A DNA stretch of 64,000 bases from Flaccisagitta enflata (Eukaryota; Chaetognatha; Sagittoidea; Aphragmophora). The notes beneath the pieces were generated by a model. It ran no database searches. It saw nothing but the letters and a program-made list of their open reading frames with translations, and was not told the origin of the DNA. The position numbers were made by a program, and so were the translations under genes. Below are positions 1-10,424 of the stretch, in pieces; position 1 is the stretch's first letter, and each line of letters starts with the position of its first letter. The stretch covers positions 30,070,001 through 30,134,000 of the forward strand of contig OZ231128.1 of NCBI GenBank assembly GCA_965153355.1, in the 5' to 3' direction.

Positions 1-974
1 CCTCAATGAGGTGCACCAACACGTGAAGAAGAAGAAAACAATTCTATAGCTTTTCTTGATGTACACCTCACCCGTCAAAATGATGGCACCATTTCGACCA
101 AAGTCTACCGCAAAAATTCCAACACTAATATAACTATCAAGCCACACTCATGCCAAGACCCACTCACAGCCATAGCTTCTTTCAAAGGCGAGTTATGCCG
201 CGCCCATAAACTCTGCTCCACACCAGAACAAACACAAAAAGAAATAGCCTTCCTTCTCGACCTTTTTGAAGATAACGGCCATGACAGAGCCAAATTTGCT
301 GCCATTGCCTTAGAGTACAAACCTCCTACCACTTCTCAACCAAGAAAAAAGGAACACAATAAATATACCAATAGGAGCAAACGCACCGACACTGAGTCCA
401 TACCTGATAACTTATTTGATGTCCTCCCCTTCAAAGATGACCAAGCACAAACGAAGAATACAAGCCATTCGCGTGCATTCCCTTCATACCAGGAGGTCTC
501 TCCTATCGCATAAAGCGGGCTCTGACCAAGGCTGGAGTAAACACAGTCCTCAAATCTGGTACCAAACTAACCAATATACTTTGCAATAAAAACAAAACAA
601 AAATAGATCCTAAGAAAAAGAAGGGTGTATACAGGTACACATGCAAGAAATGCAACAAGGTTTACATTGGTCAAATGGCCTGCTGCTTTGAGACACGCTG
701 GAAGGAGCATGAGCGTGCCATAGAAAAAGGACAATGGTCCCACAGTCGTATCACCCAACACCATCAACACTGTGACGCTTTTGACCCGTCGAACTTTGAA
801 ATCATCAAGATCATGTCCGACAAAAATAAAAAGAAGCTGAACTATGACCAGAAAGTAGCAGAAGCACTAGAAATCAAGAAACACAACTGTGGTCCAGGCA
901 AAGGACTGAACGAAGACTGGGGCGCCTATGTCAAAACGGATGCTTGGAACCCAGTGTTTAATACAATGAATTGA
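1..974 (+). mobile_element. Penelope-like retroelement, C-terminal part (broken)
   Basis: From about position 46 the frame reads the end of a reverse-transcriptase region (AFLDV, then VYRKN) and runs to a stop near 510. A second frame carries on from about 475 (IPGGLSYRIKRAL) to the stop at 972-974. It holds a GIY-YIG-type nuclease start (GVYRYTC, KVYIGQ) with the downstream ETRWKEHERA block. RT followed by GIY-YIG is the layout of Penelope-like elements. The overlap of the two frames near 475-505 shows a frameshift, so the copy is dead. The 5' part lies outside the window. Confidence 0.75.
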
Positions 975-1106
975 CAGTGAGTACTGCTATGGGGGGCGGG
1001 GCCCAACTCTTATTGAGCTCTCTCTTTTTCCTCTTTCTCCAATTCCCAATAGTCTCTATAAATACCTGTCTCTCTCTTCCCCTCTTTGCCTCTGATGATG
1101 TTCCCT

Positions 1107-1653
1107 AGATGGGACAATAAAACTTTTTTTTTGTCCTAGAAAGAATGGCATCGGTGAAAAGTTTACTTTTTATGTCTTGTTTGAGATAAAAAAAAGTTTG
1201 TGCCCTTTTTCCCAAAACTCTCTTCCCAGGAGCCCATATAGTGACCCCCCTTTTAGGGGGTTCGAGCCACCACCAAAAAAAGGCCAAATTCATGTTTTTT
1301 CACCTTGTTTTTTTTATATTTTCGTTTTGGATCGATATAAAACCTTGGGATTGGTCTTGTTTGAAAGATATTTAGTAGTAGTATATGTTATAAAAAGAAA
1401 TAGTTGACAGTGGCCCTTAGGGGTCCCTCCAGGGGTCCTCAAATGGCCCCTAAAGGGCGGAAAATCAAAAAATCACCTAAATAATGAGCTTTTTTTGCTT
1501 ATTCTCTTTCAAGATGTTGGAGATTTGTATTATATGTAAAGATACCCTCATCTAGTGGTGAGGTACACAAACAAAGCTTGGGGGCCCCGCCAGGGGGGTC
1601 ATTTAGGGGCCCCAAAATAGGTAAAACGGCCAAAAATGACCAAAAAACTTGAC
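1107..1653 (+). repeat. Interspersed repeat, copy 1 of an inverted pair
   Basis: About 545 bp that recurs in reverse complement at 4437-4985. Shared landmarks in order: TAGATGGGACAATAAAAC, ATGGCATCGGTGAAAAGTTT, the CCCTTTTAGGGGG hairpin, the GGGGTCCCTCCAGGGG-type block, and the CCAAAAATGACCAAAAA end. No coding potential is visible. The following 150 bp (to about 1800) resembles the same repeat's GGGGCCC-rich portion. Confidence 0.8.
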
Positions 1654-1929
1654 ATTTCTGAATCTTTTTAAAAAACTAAGTAAATGGAGGGCCAAAGAAT
1701 CTGTTCAGACACTGTCATCTAGTGCAGGAGAGCTACAATCTAACAAAGGGAATGGCTTAAGACCCTTGAGGGGCCCTTCTGGAGGGCGCAAAGAACCCAA
1801 AATGGTCAAAATTATCAAAATCTTGAGTTTTTCTACATTTTTTTCTCATATTAGCTAAAGGAATAAATGAAATAGATTTTCTTTATTTTATTCAAAACAA
1901 ATCCGGATTTTGATGTTATGAACACAATC

Positions 1930-2655
1930 AATAGCAGCCCAAAGGCAGTAAGTGGTCAGCGGAACCCGTGCCCTGCTTGGGTAGTAAGTGATTTAGGTTG
2001 AGGGGGAGCAGGGCAGCGGCCCCAAAGGTGATGAAGTCCTGTAGAACACAGGGAAAATCTGTCCGTCCGTCTGTCCTTATGTCTACCTTCCTTCTGTCCC
2101 TGTTATTCATATTACCATAGAATAACATGGAGAAATGACAAAAGGCCGTATATTGACAATGGTACCCTCGCCCTTCTTAAGTAGTTTGTAGGTTAAGTTA
2201 AGGGGGGAGCAGGCCAGGATTTGGGTTTTCTCAGGCCAGTGTCTGGGTCTCAAAAACCAATTTCTTGGTCTCAGAGGCCAGGATTTGAGTCTCTAAGGCC
2301 AGGATTTGGGTCTCTGAGGCCAGGATTTAGGTCTGTGAGGCCAGAACCTGGGTCTCTAAGAACAGAATCTGGGTCCCAGAGGTCAAGATCTGGGTCTCAA
2401 AGGCTTGGATGTGGGATTTAGAAGCCAGAATCTGGATATTAGAAGCCAGAATCTAGGTTTAAAGGGCCAAAATGATAGAACTCAGAACAGAATACCAGTT
2501 TTCTAGCCCAATTTGGCTCATTTTGCTTGGATTTGGGCCATTTTGCTTAGATTTGGGCCATACAATTTGGATTTAGGCCCCAAAGGATTCAAAGCCCTGA
2601 GGATGGGACAGGGGGTATAGAAGGACGTAAGTACGCACGCACAGACGTATGGATA
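1930..2655 (+). mobile_element. Minisatellite-core inverted-repeat element, copy F1
   Basis: Opens with the family head (GTCAGCGG, TGCCCTGCTT, then AGCAGGGCAGCGGCCCC, GAAGTCCTGTAGAACACAGG) followed by TCCG-rich sequence. From about 2215 to 2480 it has a tandem array of about 21 bp with core GGATTTGGGTCTCTGAGGCC. From 2520 a second array reads TTTGGGCCATTTTGCTTGGA. It ends in a GAGGATGGGACAGG tract before 2655. The boundaries are approximate. Confidence 0.55.
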
Positions 2656-2956
2656 AATTCCCTCGCTTGGACAAAAATGCAGGAGCAAACCAGGTCACCG
2701 TTTTCACCTGAAAGAACAAGCTATGGTCAGAGATTTTCGGTTGGCTGAGAAAGAAACAGAAGCAAAGAAAAAGGTGGATGCAATTGGGGGGAAGATGAGA
2801 AAAGAAAGCTGCCATCAGAAATCAAATTGTTTGATGCAAATAGCCCCGTATTTGATGCATTTTTGGCCATTGATTGGCCATGGAAGAGAACTTTTGCTGC
2901 AAATTTGATGTAGCAATTAAATAACACCTGGTCAACAGCCAAAAACCAACTTGATC
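2656..2956. other. No feature recognised
   Basis: AT-rich sequence between repeats. The short open frames here have no recognisable motif. Confidence 0.5.
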
Positions 2957-3330
2957 ATGCTGAGTATAAGGTTGGTTAAGCTGCTTCGATGGGATTTGCC
3001 TTTCTCAAGATCCCATACAATCTGTATGATGGCTCTGCCTCAGTCCTCGATGTGGCCAAATACCTAAGAGCTGACGAGTCTGACATCAAGATGGCCATTT
3101 AAGATGGAAGCGAGAAACCAAGATTATTTCTCTTCCAGTTAGGCAATGAAGGGAAGCGCAAGATATGTGCACTTGGGGGACATGGGTTTCCAGTCCTCTC
3201 TCCAATGGAGAACTGGCCAATTTCAAAAGTGTCAGCCGCATCTTACCCCGTTCTTGTTCATGAAACTGCATTGAGTGAAAAGATCAAAGAATCAGGCTTC
3301 ATCCATGGATCGCTTTGGCGGAGAAAATTT
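2957..3330 (+). pseudogene. KptA/TRPT1-like tRNA 2'-phosphotransferase pseudogene
   Basis: Intronless stretch resembling the RNA 2'-phosphotransferase family, which transfers the splice-junction 2'-phosphate of tRNA to NAD. In order: LSIRLVKLLR from 2957 (family LS..L...LRH); after a frameshift near 2985, DGSASVLDVAKYL (family DG...V.DLL); EKPRLFLFQLG (family K.RF.L); KICALGGHG (family IRA.QGH); and PVLVHETALSEKIKESG (family P..L.HGT...I...G). A TAA stop at 3100-3102 interrupts the main frame, and homology fades after about 3300 where the final R.HVHLS motif should be. The Gly of the HGT motif is Glu here. The recognition is from memory of family motifs. Confidence 0.55.
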
Positions 3331-3523
3331 TACCATAGGGAGCCGTGGAGGGTACCAAAATCAGGCAAATTGCTTGGTAAAAATTCAAGCAAAAAACTTC
3401 GTTTTGGTCATTTCCCTTGGTTGGGAATTTTTCAGGCCTGTATATTATTGAGTTTCCCCTGTGGGGGGGGGGGGAATCAAATGGTTTGGAGATGAGGAAG
3501 ATTTTCAAAAGGGGAAAAAAGAT

Positions 3524-3714
3524 AAACAAGGCCGGATACACGGCCATCAGTTGCAGGCGGGTGGGCAGGAGCGGAAATGCCTGTTTTCCCACTTTTCAAC
3601 TCAAGCGTGACGGATCAACCAACCAACCGACCAACCAACCGACCAACCAACCGACCAACCAACCAACAGACGGATGGACAAAGCCTCTTATAGAGTTGCG
3701 TGTCCGCAACTAAA
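3524..3714 (-). mobile_element. Hairpin-headed short element, type B, full copy
   Basis: Written on the plus strand it starts AAACAAGGCCGGATACACGG and ends in the hairpin AGTTGCGTGTCCGCAACT followed by A-rich sequence. Between them lie GGGTGGGCAGGAGCGG and a CCAACCGA-type tandem tract. Its true 5' end is the hairpin, so the element is on the minus strand. Confidence 0.7.
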
Positions 3715-3920
3715 AAAGAAAATTGGAGGAAAATTTAACTTTTGGCAGTACCAAATCATAAATACTGATTAGTAAAACACAATTTGACACTATTAAAACC
3801 TTAACTACACTGTTTGACTGCCTTATGAGGAAGAAAATGATAGATTTTGAAACATGACGCAACATGTCATGGGGAAGAAAATCAAAAGTGGGGGGGGGGG
3901 AATCAAAAGCGACTCAATTA

Positions 3921-3969
3921 CGAAAAATTCCAGGGGTGTATGTAATACATACACCCCTGGAATTTTTCG
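3921..3969. repeat. 49-bp near-perfect palindrome
   Basis: Two 24-nt arms that are exact reverse complements, separated by one base. The left arm begins CGAAAAATTCCAGGGGTG. Transcribed, it would fold as a tight hairpin. Confidence 0.9.
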
Positions 3970-4277
3970 AGAACTTGTTTTTGGTGCTGGAAGATGGAAA
4001 AATGACAGCTGGGATGGAATAATTCCTGAGAGCTTCCTGGAAATGGTGTCAATTTGTGTGAGCAGTTCGGATCCTCAATTCCTCATCCCCTTATGTATTC
4101 CTATTTATTTTCTAGGCTGAAAGAAAAAACATTAAAAGAAAAAAGAACAAAAACAAAAACAAAAACAAAAACAAAAACAAAAAAACCTGGTAAACCACTA
4201 TTGTAAATCACATTGGACAATGTCAAGTTGCAAGTCTTGTTTTAAAGAGGGAGCAGCAGCTGGTTATACATTTATTG

Positions 4278-4355
4278 TTATCTAATGAATGAATGAATGA
4301 ATGAATGAATGAATGAATGAATGAATGAATGAATGAATGAATGAATATGTGAATG
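4278..4355. repeat. (ATGA)n microsatellite
   Basis: Tetranucleotide array with degenerate ATGAATG flanks extending to about 4415. Just before it (4145-4185) is a short ACAAAA array. Confidence 0.9.
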
Positions 4356-4436
4356 AATGCATGAACAAATCGATCATTCTATGAACAGGATGCAGGTTTG
4401 ATGAATGAATGAACTGACTTAAAAGCAAAAGACATT

Positions 4437-4985
4437 AAAAAAAGTCAAGTTTTTGGTCATTTTTGGCCATTTTACCTATTTTGGGGCCCCAAAATGAGCC
4501 CCACGAGGGGCCCCCAAACTTTTTTTGTGTACCCCACCACTAGATGACATAAAATACAAACCTCCAACATCTTGAAAGAGAATAAGCAAAATAAAAGCTC
4601 ATTATTTAGGTGATTTTTCTGATTTTTTTCCCCTTTGGAGGCCATTTAGGGGCCCCTGGAGGGACCCCTGGGGGCCACTGTCATCTATTTTTTATTATAA
4701 CATATTCTACTACTAAATATCCTTCAAACAAGACCAATTCCAAGGTTTTATATCAATCCAAAACAAAAATATAAAAAAACAAGGTGAAAAAATATGAATT
4801 TTGCCTTTTTCTGGTGGTGGCTCAAACCCCCTAAAAGGGGGGGTCACTATATAAGCTCCTGGGAAGGGAGATTTGGGAAAACGGGCACAAACTTTTTTTT
4901 ATCTCAAACTAGACATAAAAAATAAACTTTTCACCGATGCCATTCTTTCTAGGACAAAAAAAAAGTTTTATTGTCCCATCTAATG
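4437..4985 (-). repeat. Interspersed repeat, copy 2 of an inverted pair
   Basis: Reverse complement of 1107-1653, preserving every landmark in reversed order. The mismatches are scattered substitutions and small indels. The arms are separated by 2.8 kb. Confidence 0.8.
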
Positions 4986-5192
4986 TTCCCCAAAGTGGAT
5001 TCAAAAATTGAGGCTAACTTCTGTTTTGCTTTGCACTGTATCTCCATCATGAAAATACAAAAGATTGTTCCAGACAGCTATACATACACAAACAGAAAAA
5101 CATACACAGAAAAAAAACTTTTTACGACTTTTTTCCGGTCGGCGATAACGCCTTTATTGGTAAACATTCATTCTATATCCTGTGACACTCAC

Positions 5193-5659
5193 CTTTTCGC
5201 TTCCTTCCGCGACTTTTTACCGCTACAATTGCCACCACTTTTTCTGGCAGCGCCAACCGAGGTACTTACACCACCGCTGTTGCTGCCACTACTACCATTA
5301 CTACCACCACCACCACCGCTAGATTTCAACGTTTCGATTTTGCCACGTAATTTCGCGATCTCGTCTCTGAACCGCTTGACTGACTTTTGCGTCGTCTGTT
5401 TGTCGAGGATCTTCAATCTTTCGAAGCAAACGTTGATCTTCTGCGTCTGAATATTCAGCAGCAGATGAAAGACATTCTTCCAGTTGTCGGTCGACAGCGA
5501 CGTCGACTGCGATTCGGCGTGAATCCGACGAAGAATTGGAGAAACCCGATCGACGAAGTTCCCCTGACGATCTTCGCCGTTGCACTCTTTGCCAGACTGC
5601 TCTCGAAGATTGTCCAGATACAGCAGGCGATGTTTGATGAAGGATATTTGAAGATCCAT
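5193..5659 (-). CDS. First coding exon of an unidentified gene
   Basis: A 467-nt exon with ATG at 5659-5657 in a strong context (GCCATCATGG). It stays open for 155 codons and ends at AAAAG followed by a consensus donor GTGAGT (phase 2). The product begins MDLQISFIKHRLLYLDNL and has an amphipathic, probably coiled-coil stretch (about residues 85-125, KRFRDEIAKLRGKIETLK). A Gly/Ser-rich low-complexity tail and a basic end (KKSRKEAKR) follow. I do not recognise the family. The next exon would lie at lower coordinates, and I could not find it among the repeats there. Confidence 0.6.
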
Positions 5660-5828
5660 GATGGCGGCTGAGTCAAATTGTTCCGATCAGAATGGAAAAG
5701 ATCATTAATGATCAATAGGAACTGAATCGACGTTATATTATGGCTGAGAACCGAGACCACCCTGGGTAAACGAGAAACAAATTCATCATGCATCAGACAG
5801 ATTATGCCGTGAATCCGTGTTTCTTTTA

Positions 5829-5925
5829 AGATGCGTCCTCGCATCTCTATAATAGGCTGTGTCCGTCGGTTGGTCGGTCGGTTGGTCGGTCGAGTAACAA
5901 ATTCGTAAAAAGCATCAGAATTTTT
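5829..5925 (+). mobile_element. Hairpin-headed short element, type D head
   Basis: Begins with the hairpin AGATGCGTCCTCGCATCT (7-bp stem), then CTATAATAGGCTGTGTCCG and GGTTGGTCGGTC repeats. The 3' end is unclear. Confidence 0.6.
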
Positions 5926-6119
5926 CATTTTTCCAACGGCACCGGCAAAGAAGATAAGAGTGCTTAATAAGTAAGACGTTTGAACGAACGGCGCGGTGTA
6001 ATGTCTGGTCCGAACTTTAGGGTTGGGTAGCCGAATGAACCATATGACTATTTGAATTACCTCTTCATCATCTATTCGGAGAGTGATTGGGTAAAAAAGA
6101 ACAAGTCTTTTTCTTGCAG

Positions 6120-6250
6120 AGCTTATTGACTATCTTGATGGGATTTGTCCTAGGCTCAGCCTCAATGACTTCCTTACTTCGAAATTCGAGCAGGACTTGT
6201 GCCCCGACAAAGACAAAGATTTAACGGACCTGTGTGCGCGAAGACTGATT
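6120..6250 (+). CDS. Possible orphan exon, function unknown
   Basis: Preceded by a pyrimidine-rich acceptor (TTTTTCTTGCAG) and followed by GTAGGG. The 131 nt are open in one frame for 43 codons (LIDYLDGICPRL through TDLCARRLI), phase 1 in and phase 0 out, with three cysteines. It does not resemble any SPEF2 region. No partner exon was identified, so this may be chance. Confidence 0.3.
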
Positions 6251-6316
6251 GTAGGGTTAACGCTTTGCCCGTGCTGGCTTCTACCGTAAAGGCAAGATAA
6301 AAGATAAAAAAAAAAA

Positions 6317-6699
<383 letters not shown>

Positions 6700-6986
6700 C
6701 CACATGCTATATCTCAATTCAGTCGCGGTCGACTTTCCTAGGATTGAAATGGGGTTACCTCATGACTCTAGGGAGCTCAGCTCAGCTGCGTCTTTTCAAG
6801 CGACTTTGCCACCCAATCTACGAAAAAAAACGTTCTCAGGAATTGCACCATAAATCTCAGACGCTTCGTTAAAGTTAAAAGGAATGAGGAAGAAGATGTC
6901 GAGCCAGTTTTGAAAAGGGTTAAGCTTTGGTTTCTTGTTAATTTTTTTTCTTTCTTGAACGTAGAAAATAGGGAAAAAACAGGAAG

Positions 6987-7107
6987 AAAGATAAACAAGG
7001 CCGGATACACGGCAAGACAGTCGCGAACGGTTGGGCAGGAGCGGAAATGCAAAAACCATTTGCGATTCAAAAATGTGACTGAAGGACGGACGTACCGACC
7101 GAAACAG
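6987..7107 (-). mobile_element. Hairpin-headed short element, type B, truncated
   Basis: Has ACAAGGCCGGATACACGG, AGTCGCGAACGGTTGGGCAG and GGACGGACGTACCGACCG. It stops before the terminal hairpin and abuts the inverted repeat starting near 7110. Confidence 0.6.
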
Positions 7108-7109
7108 TA

Positions 7110-7231
7110 AGAGACATGGCACAGGTATTTGAGAGCTGCCACCCTCCAATTTTTTCACATTTCACTCCCAAATTGTCCCCTGCATGTGGGAAAACCGTCT
7201 AGAAAAAGATCTAGCACGAATTTTTTTGACC
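7110..7231 (+). repeat. Inverted-repeat copy, partner at 10,765-10,885
   Basis: Contains CATGGCACAGGTATTTGAGA, the CACTCCCAAATTGT stretch, CCACATGCAGGG-type sequence and GATCTAGCACGAATTTTTT. The same sequence recurs reversed at 10,765-10,885. The two copies enclose about 3.5 kb. Confidence 0.75.
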
Positions 7232-7537
7232 ATGCCCTTGCAATTGAACGCTGTCGGCATTCATCATAGCAGTGGAAGTTTCCTGTTTTCTGATGACAAA
7301 AACTAAAAAAATTTTTAAAAGATATGAGTTGCATTAAGCGTGTATATCAACTGGAAGTGAAATTTGCATAGAAGCCAAATTTGACAAGATTGTATCATAA
7401 AGGTATGCCAAAACAGCGCCAAGTGCGGGGAAATGACGTAAGAAATGTGAGACTTCCGGTTTGAGTAAAACACACTTTTTCCCTTTAGACGCAAGACAAG
7501 CGCACAATAAAACAGGGATTTAGACATAAATTCTCTC

Positions 7538-7740
7538 TTTTTAGTCGCGTGCACGCGACTCTATAATCCGCTAAGTCAGTCTACCCGTCCATCCGTTGGT
7601 AACACAGCCTTGTTAAGTGCATCCTCGCACTTCTATAAGAGGTCATGTCCGTTTGTTGGTCAATTGGTCAGTCAATCAGTGCGTCGGTCACGCAAACATG
7701 TGAAATGTGCAAAATGGCCAATTCTGACGTCTTGATTCCT
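7538..7740 (+). mobile_element. Two tandem hairpin-headed elements
   Basis: The first starts with the perfect palindrome AGTCGCGTGCACGCGACT (7543-7560) and ends at GCCTTGTT near 7614. The second starts immediately with AGTGCATCCTCGCACT (7616-7631) and GTCATGTCCGTTTGTTGGTC. Head-to-tail packing at CTTGTT suggests that string is the true 3' end. Confidence 0.55.
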
Positions 7741-7774
7741 ATTACCTTGCATGCTGTACCAAATTTATTGTCAT

Positions 7775-7812
7775 TCGGTTATTCATTCATTCATTCATTC
7801 ATTCATTCATTC
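7775..7812. repeat. (ATTC)n microsatellite
   Basis: About nine CATT/ATTC units. The reverse-oriented type B tail at 7914-7965 (AACAAGGCTGGATACACGGC) follows. Confidence 0.8.
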
Positions 7813-8064
7813 AATACCTCTCCACTGCCGCAATCCTTCATTCGGCTAGTTCATTCAATCCCTCTACACTGGCAAAATCCTGCCTTTGAAGCTATTTTCC
7901 ATCCACTTCAAATAAAACAAGGCTGGATACACGGCAAGACAGTTCCAGACGGTTGGGCAGGAGCACGTAACCTGTACTGAAATGACTAAAACCAAAAAAA
8001 TCAAAATTCTACGAGCAGTTTTTTGGGCTTCTATTGTCATCATTTTCAGCTTTAAAAGTTTACA

Positions 8065-8495
8065 TCTTAGTTTCCGCGCCTTACCTTGAACTTCCCATGG
8101 GTCAATAGAAAACTAAGAATTTCAAATTGCTCAAACCAAAATTTTGACTGCAGATTTGAAATCTGCTTAAAAAACTGTCTGATGAAAGTGCTTTTCTTTT
8201 TTCAAAATTCCTTCGGGATCATTATCAAAATCCACGTTAAAGATCTTTAAAGAAGGTAAGTTCAATGATTTTACAAAGAAATTAAAAGGAAAGGTAAGTT
8301 TTGCGATATTTGACAGCAGTTTTGACCACCTTCTAATTGGAATATCAAAAAAAGGAAAACACTTTCAACTGACAGTTTATGCGGCAGATTCCAAATCTGC
8401 AGTCAGAAATCTGCAGTCAGAATTTGAGGACTTTGAAAATTTGGATTTCCTTCTAGTGGTAGGGTTTGTAGAAGGTAAGGCGCGGCCACCTCTAA
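8065..8495. mobile_element. Palindromic foldback element
   Basis: Arms of about 150 bp (8065-8215 and 8335-8495) are reverse complements: GCGCCTTACCTT matches AAGGTAAGGCGC, and both contain GACTGCAGATTT-type motifs and stretches of CTTTCAACTGAC versus GTCTGATGAAAG. The centre lies near 8275. No coding sequence. It resembles a MITE, superfamily unknown. Confidence 0.6.
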
Positions 8496-8595
8496 GTAGA
8501 ATTTCAAAACCAATATTGATTTCAATAGAAGCCTGAGACAGTCCCACAACATGATCTGCTCATAGAATGTTAATCTTATTGCTTTTTGTCATTTA

Positions 8596-8925
8596 GGTAC
8601 AGGCTAAGGAGCAGTAATGCCAAAAACCACCGGGAATTAAAAAATGTGATGGACGGACCAACCTACCAACCTACCAACCGACTGACACGGCAAGGTGTAG
8701 AGTCGCGTGTCTGCGACTAACAAGTGACGCGGGGTCACAATATTGTTGCGGACGCGTGGGCAGGGGCATACAACCCCCATCCACACCCCAACCAACCCCT
8801 TACAGTCAAAAATACACAAAAAGTTTCTAAAATGCTCATTTTCCCACTTTTCAATTTGATGACTTCCAATGGATGGACAGACGGATGGACAGACGGACAA
8901 ACGGTCAAAGCCTCTTATAGAGTTC
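8596..8925 (-). mobile_element. Two adjacent hairpin-headed elements, types B-like and C
   Basis: 8596-8720 ends in AGTCGCGTGTCTGCGACT. 8720-8920 starts ACAAGTGACGCGGGGTCACA (the type C end), has GGGGCATACAACCCCC, TCATTTTCCCACTTTTCAA and GGATGGACAGACGGA repeats, and ends AAAGCCTCTTATAGAGTT. Confidence 0.6.
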
Positions 8926-8935
8926 AGAGTAAGCT

Positions 8936-9640
8936 GGTGTGATGGATATTTGGAAAAAAACTGGATGATGTGACGGACAATTGGAGAAAACTGGGTGGTA
9001 TGATGGATATTTGGAGAAAGCTGGGTGATGTGACGATCATTCTAAGAAAACTGGATGGTGTGATGGACAATCAGAGTAAACTGGGTGAGGTGATGGAAAT
9101 TCAGAGAAAACAAGAAGGTGTGACGGACATTTGGAGAAATCTGGGTGGTGTGATGGAAATTTGGAGAAAACAAGGTGATGTAACGGACATTTAGAGAAAT
9201 CTGGGTGGTGTGACAGACATTTAGAGAAAACTGGATGGTGTGACAGTCATTTGGAAAAAAACTGGGTGGTTTTACAGAAATTCGGAGAAAAATTGGTAGT
9301 TTGACGGACATTTGGAGAAAACTAGGTGGGGTGATGGACATTCAAAGAAATCTGGGTAGTGTGATGCACATTTGGAGAAAATTGGGTGTATGACAAATAT
9401 TTGGGGAAAACTGGGTGGTGTGATGGACATTTGAAGAAAACTGGGTGGTGTTACGGACATCCAGAGAAAGCTGGGTGGTGAGATGGACATTCAGAGAAAA
9501 CTAGATGGTGTGACGGACATTTGGAGAAAACTGGGTGGTGTGACAGATATTCTGAGAAAACTGGGTGGTGTGCAGACATTCAAAGAAAACTAGGTGGTGT
9601 GCCGGATATTTAGAGAAAACTGGGTGGTGTGACAAACGCA
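8936..9640 (+). repeat. 30-bp minisatellite, about 23 copies
   Basis: Consensus unit GTGTGATGGACATTTGGAGAAAACTGGGTG (given here as the unit start GTGTGATGGACATTTGGAGA and end AAACTGGGTG). Copies diverge by substitution with little length change, so frames persist but carry no protein signature. It directly follows a type C element. Confidence 0.9.
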
Positions 9641-9705
9641 GGCACGCATGGACAGATAAAAAAATCCAATAATATAGTCAGCCCTGCTGAAGTGGTATAT
9701 TGATG

Positions 9706-10048
9706 TTTAGTCGCGGACACCCGACTCTACACCTTGCAATGTCGGTCAGTCTGTCCGCTGGTCCGTAACATTTCTGAATTGCAAGCAGTTTTTAGTCGCG
9801 TGCTACGCAACTCTACACCCTGCTATGTCCGTCCGTTGGTTGGTTGGTTGGTCGATCCCCTTTTTACTTTTTTGGCGTTTTTGAGCTTTTTGAGCACACG
9901 GCTCCTGCCCAGATGCCCTAGTGACCTTCTCCAGGACTGCTCCTACCCACCTGCACGCAAATAGGGCAGCCGTGTATCCGGCCTTGTTGCATTACTGCCC
10001 CTGCCCAAACGTCCGCGACGCTAGTGCCATGCATCCGACCTTGTTTTG
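9706..10048 (+). mobile_element. Hairpin-headed elements, types B (tandem)
   Basis: A head at 9709 (AGTCGCGGACACCCGACT) is followed by a full type B at 9791-9988. The latter has head AGTCGCGTGCTACGCAACT, then TCCGTCCGTTGGTTGG, CGGCTCCTGCCCAGATGCCC, and tail GCCGTGTATCCGGCCTTGTT. A second degenerate tail ends at 10,038. (TC)n follows at 10,087-10,135. Confidence 0.65.
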
Positions 10049-10082
10049 TTTCATTTATATTTCCTTCTTTTTTTTCTTTCTT

Positions 10083-10124
<42 letters not shown>

Positions 10125-10424
10125 ACTCTTACTCTCTTTGGACAGTAATTTGTCGGGCCCGCTGTTTTCCTGTCGGGCCCGCTAAATTTGATGGCATGAC
10201 CAACAAACGAGTGAGCAATGTGAGAGAGGAGCCCATGAACAGAGCTAGTGAGCAAAAAAAACTAAGCCCTGCAAACAAACGAACATAGTGAGCAAGCAAC
10301 CTATTGGCCAGCTGAAAACGCCGTGTCTGTGACTAAAACACACCCTACAAATTGGTTTCTTTAAGAATCTTTTGAAAGCAGTTTGACGAACCTAGATAGT
10401 TATTGGAGCAGTAATGCATTATCA

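Noticed and set aside
6120-6250. Orphan exon as an upstream SPEF2 exon
   Set aside because: Phase would fit exon a, but its residues do not resemble the adenylate-kinase-like region that should precede HRVVAFLDAW.
8936-9640. CRISPR-like array of regular repeats
   Set aside because: Units are contiguous and diverge throughout, with no unique spacers, and the context is an animal genome.
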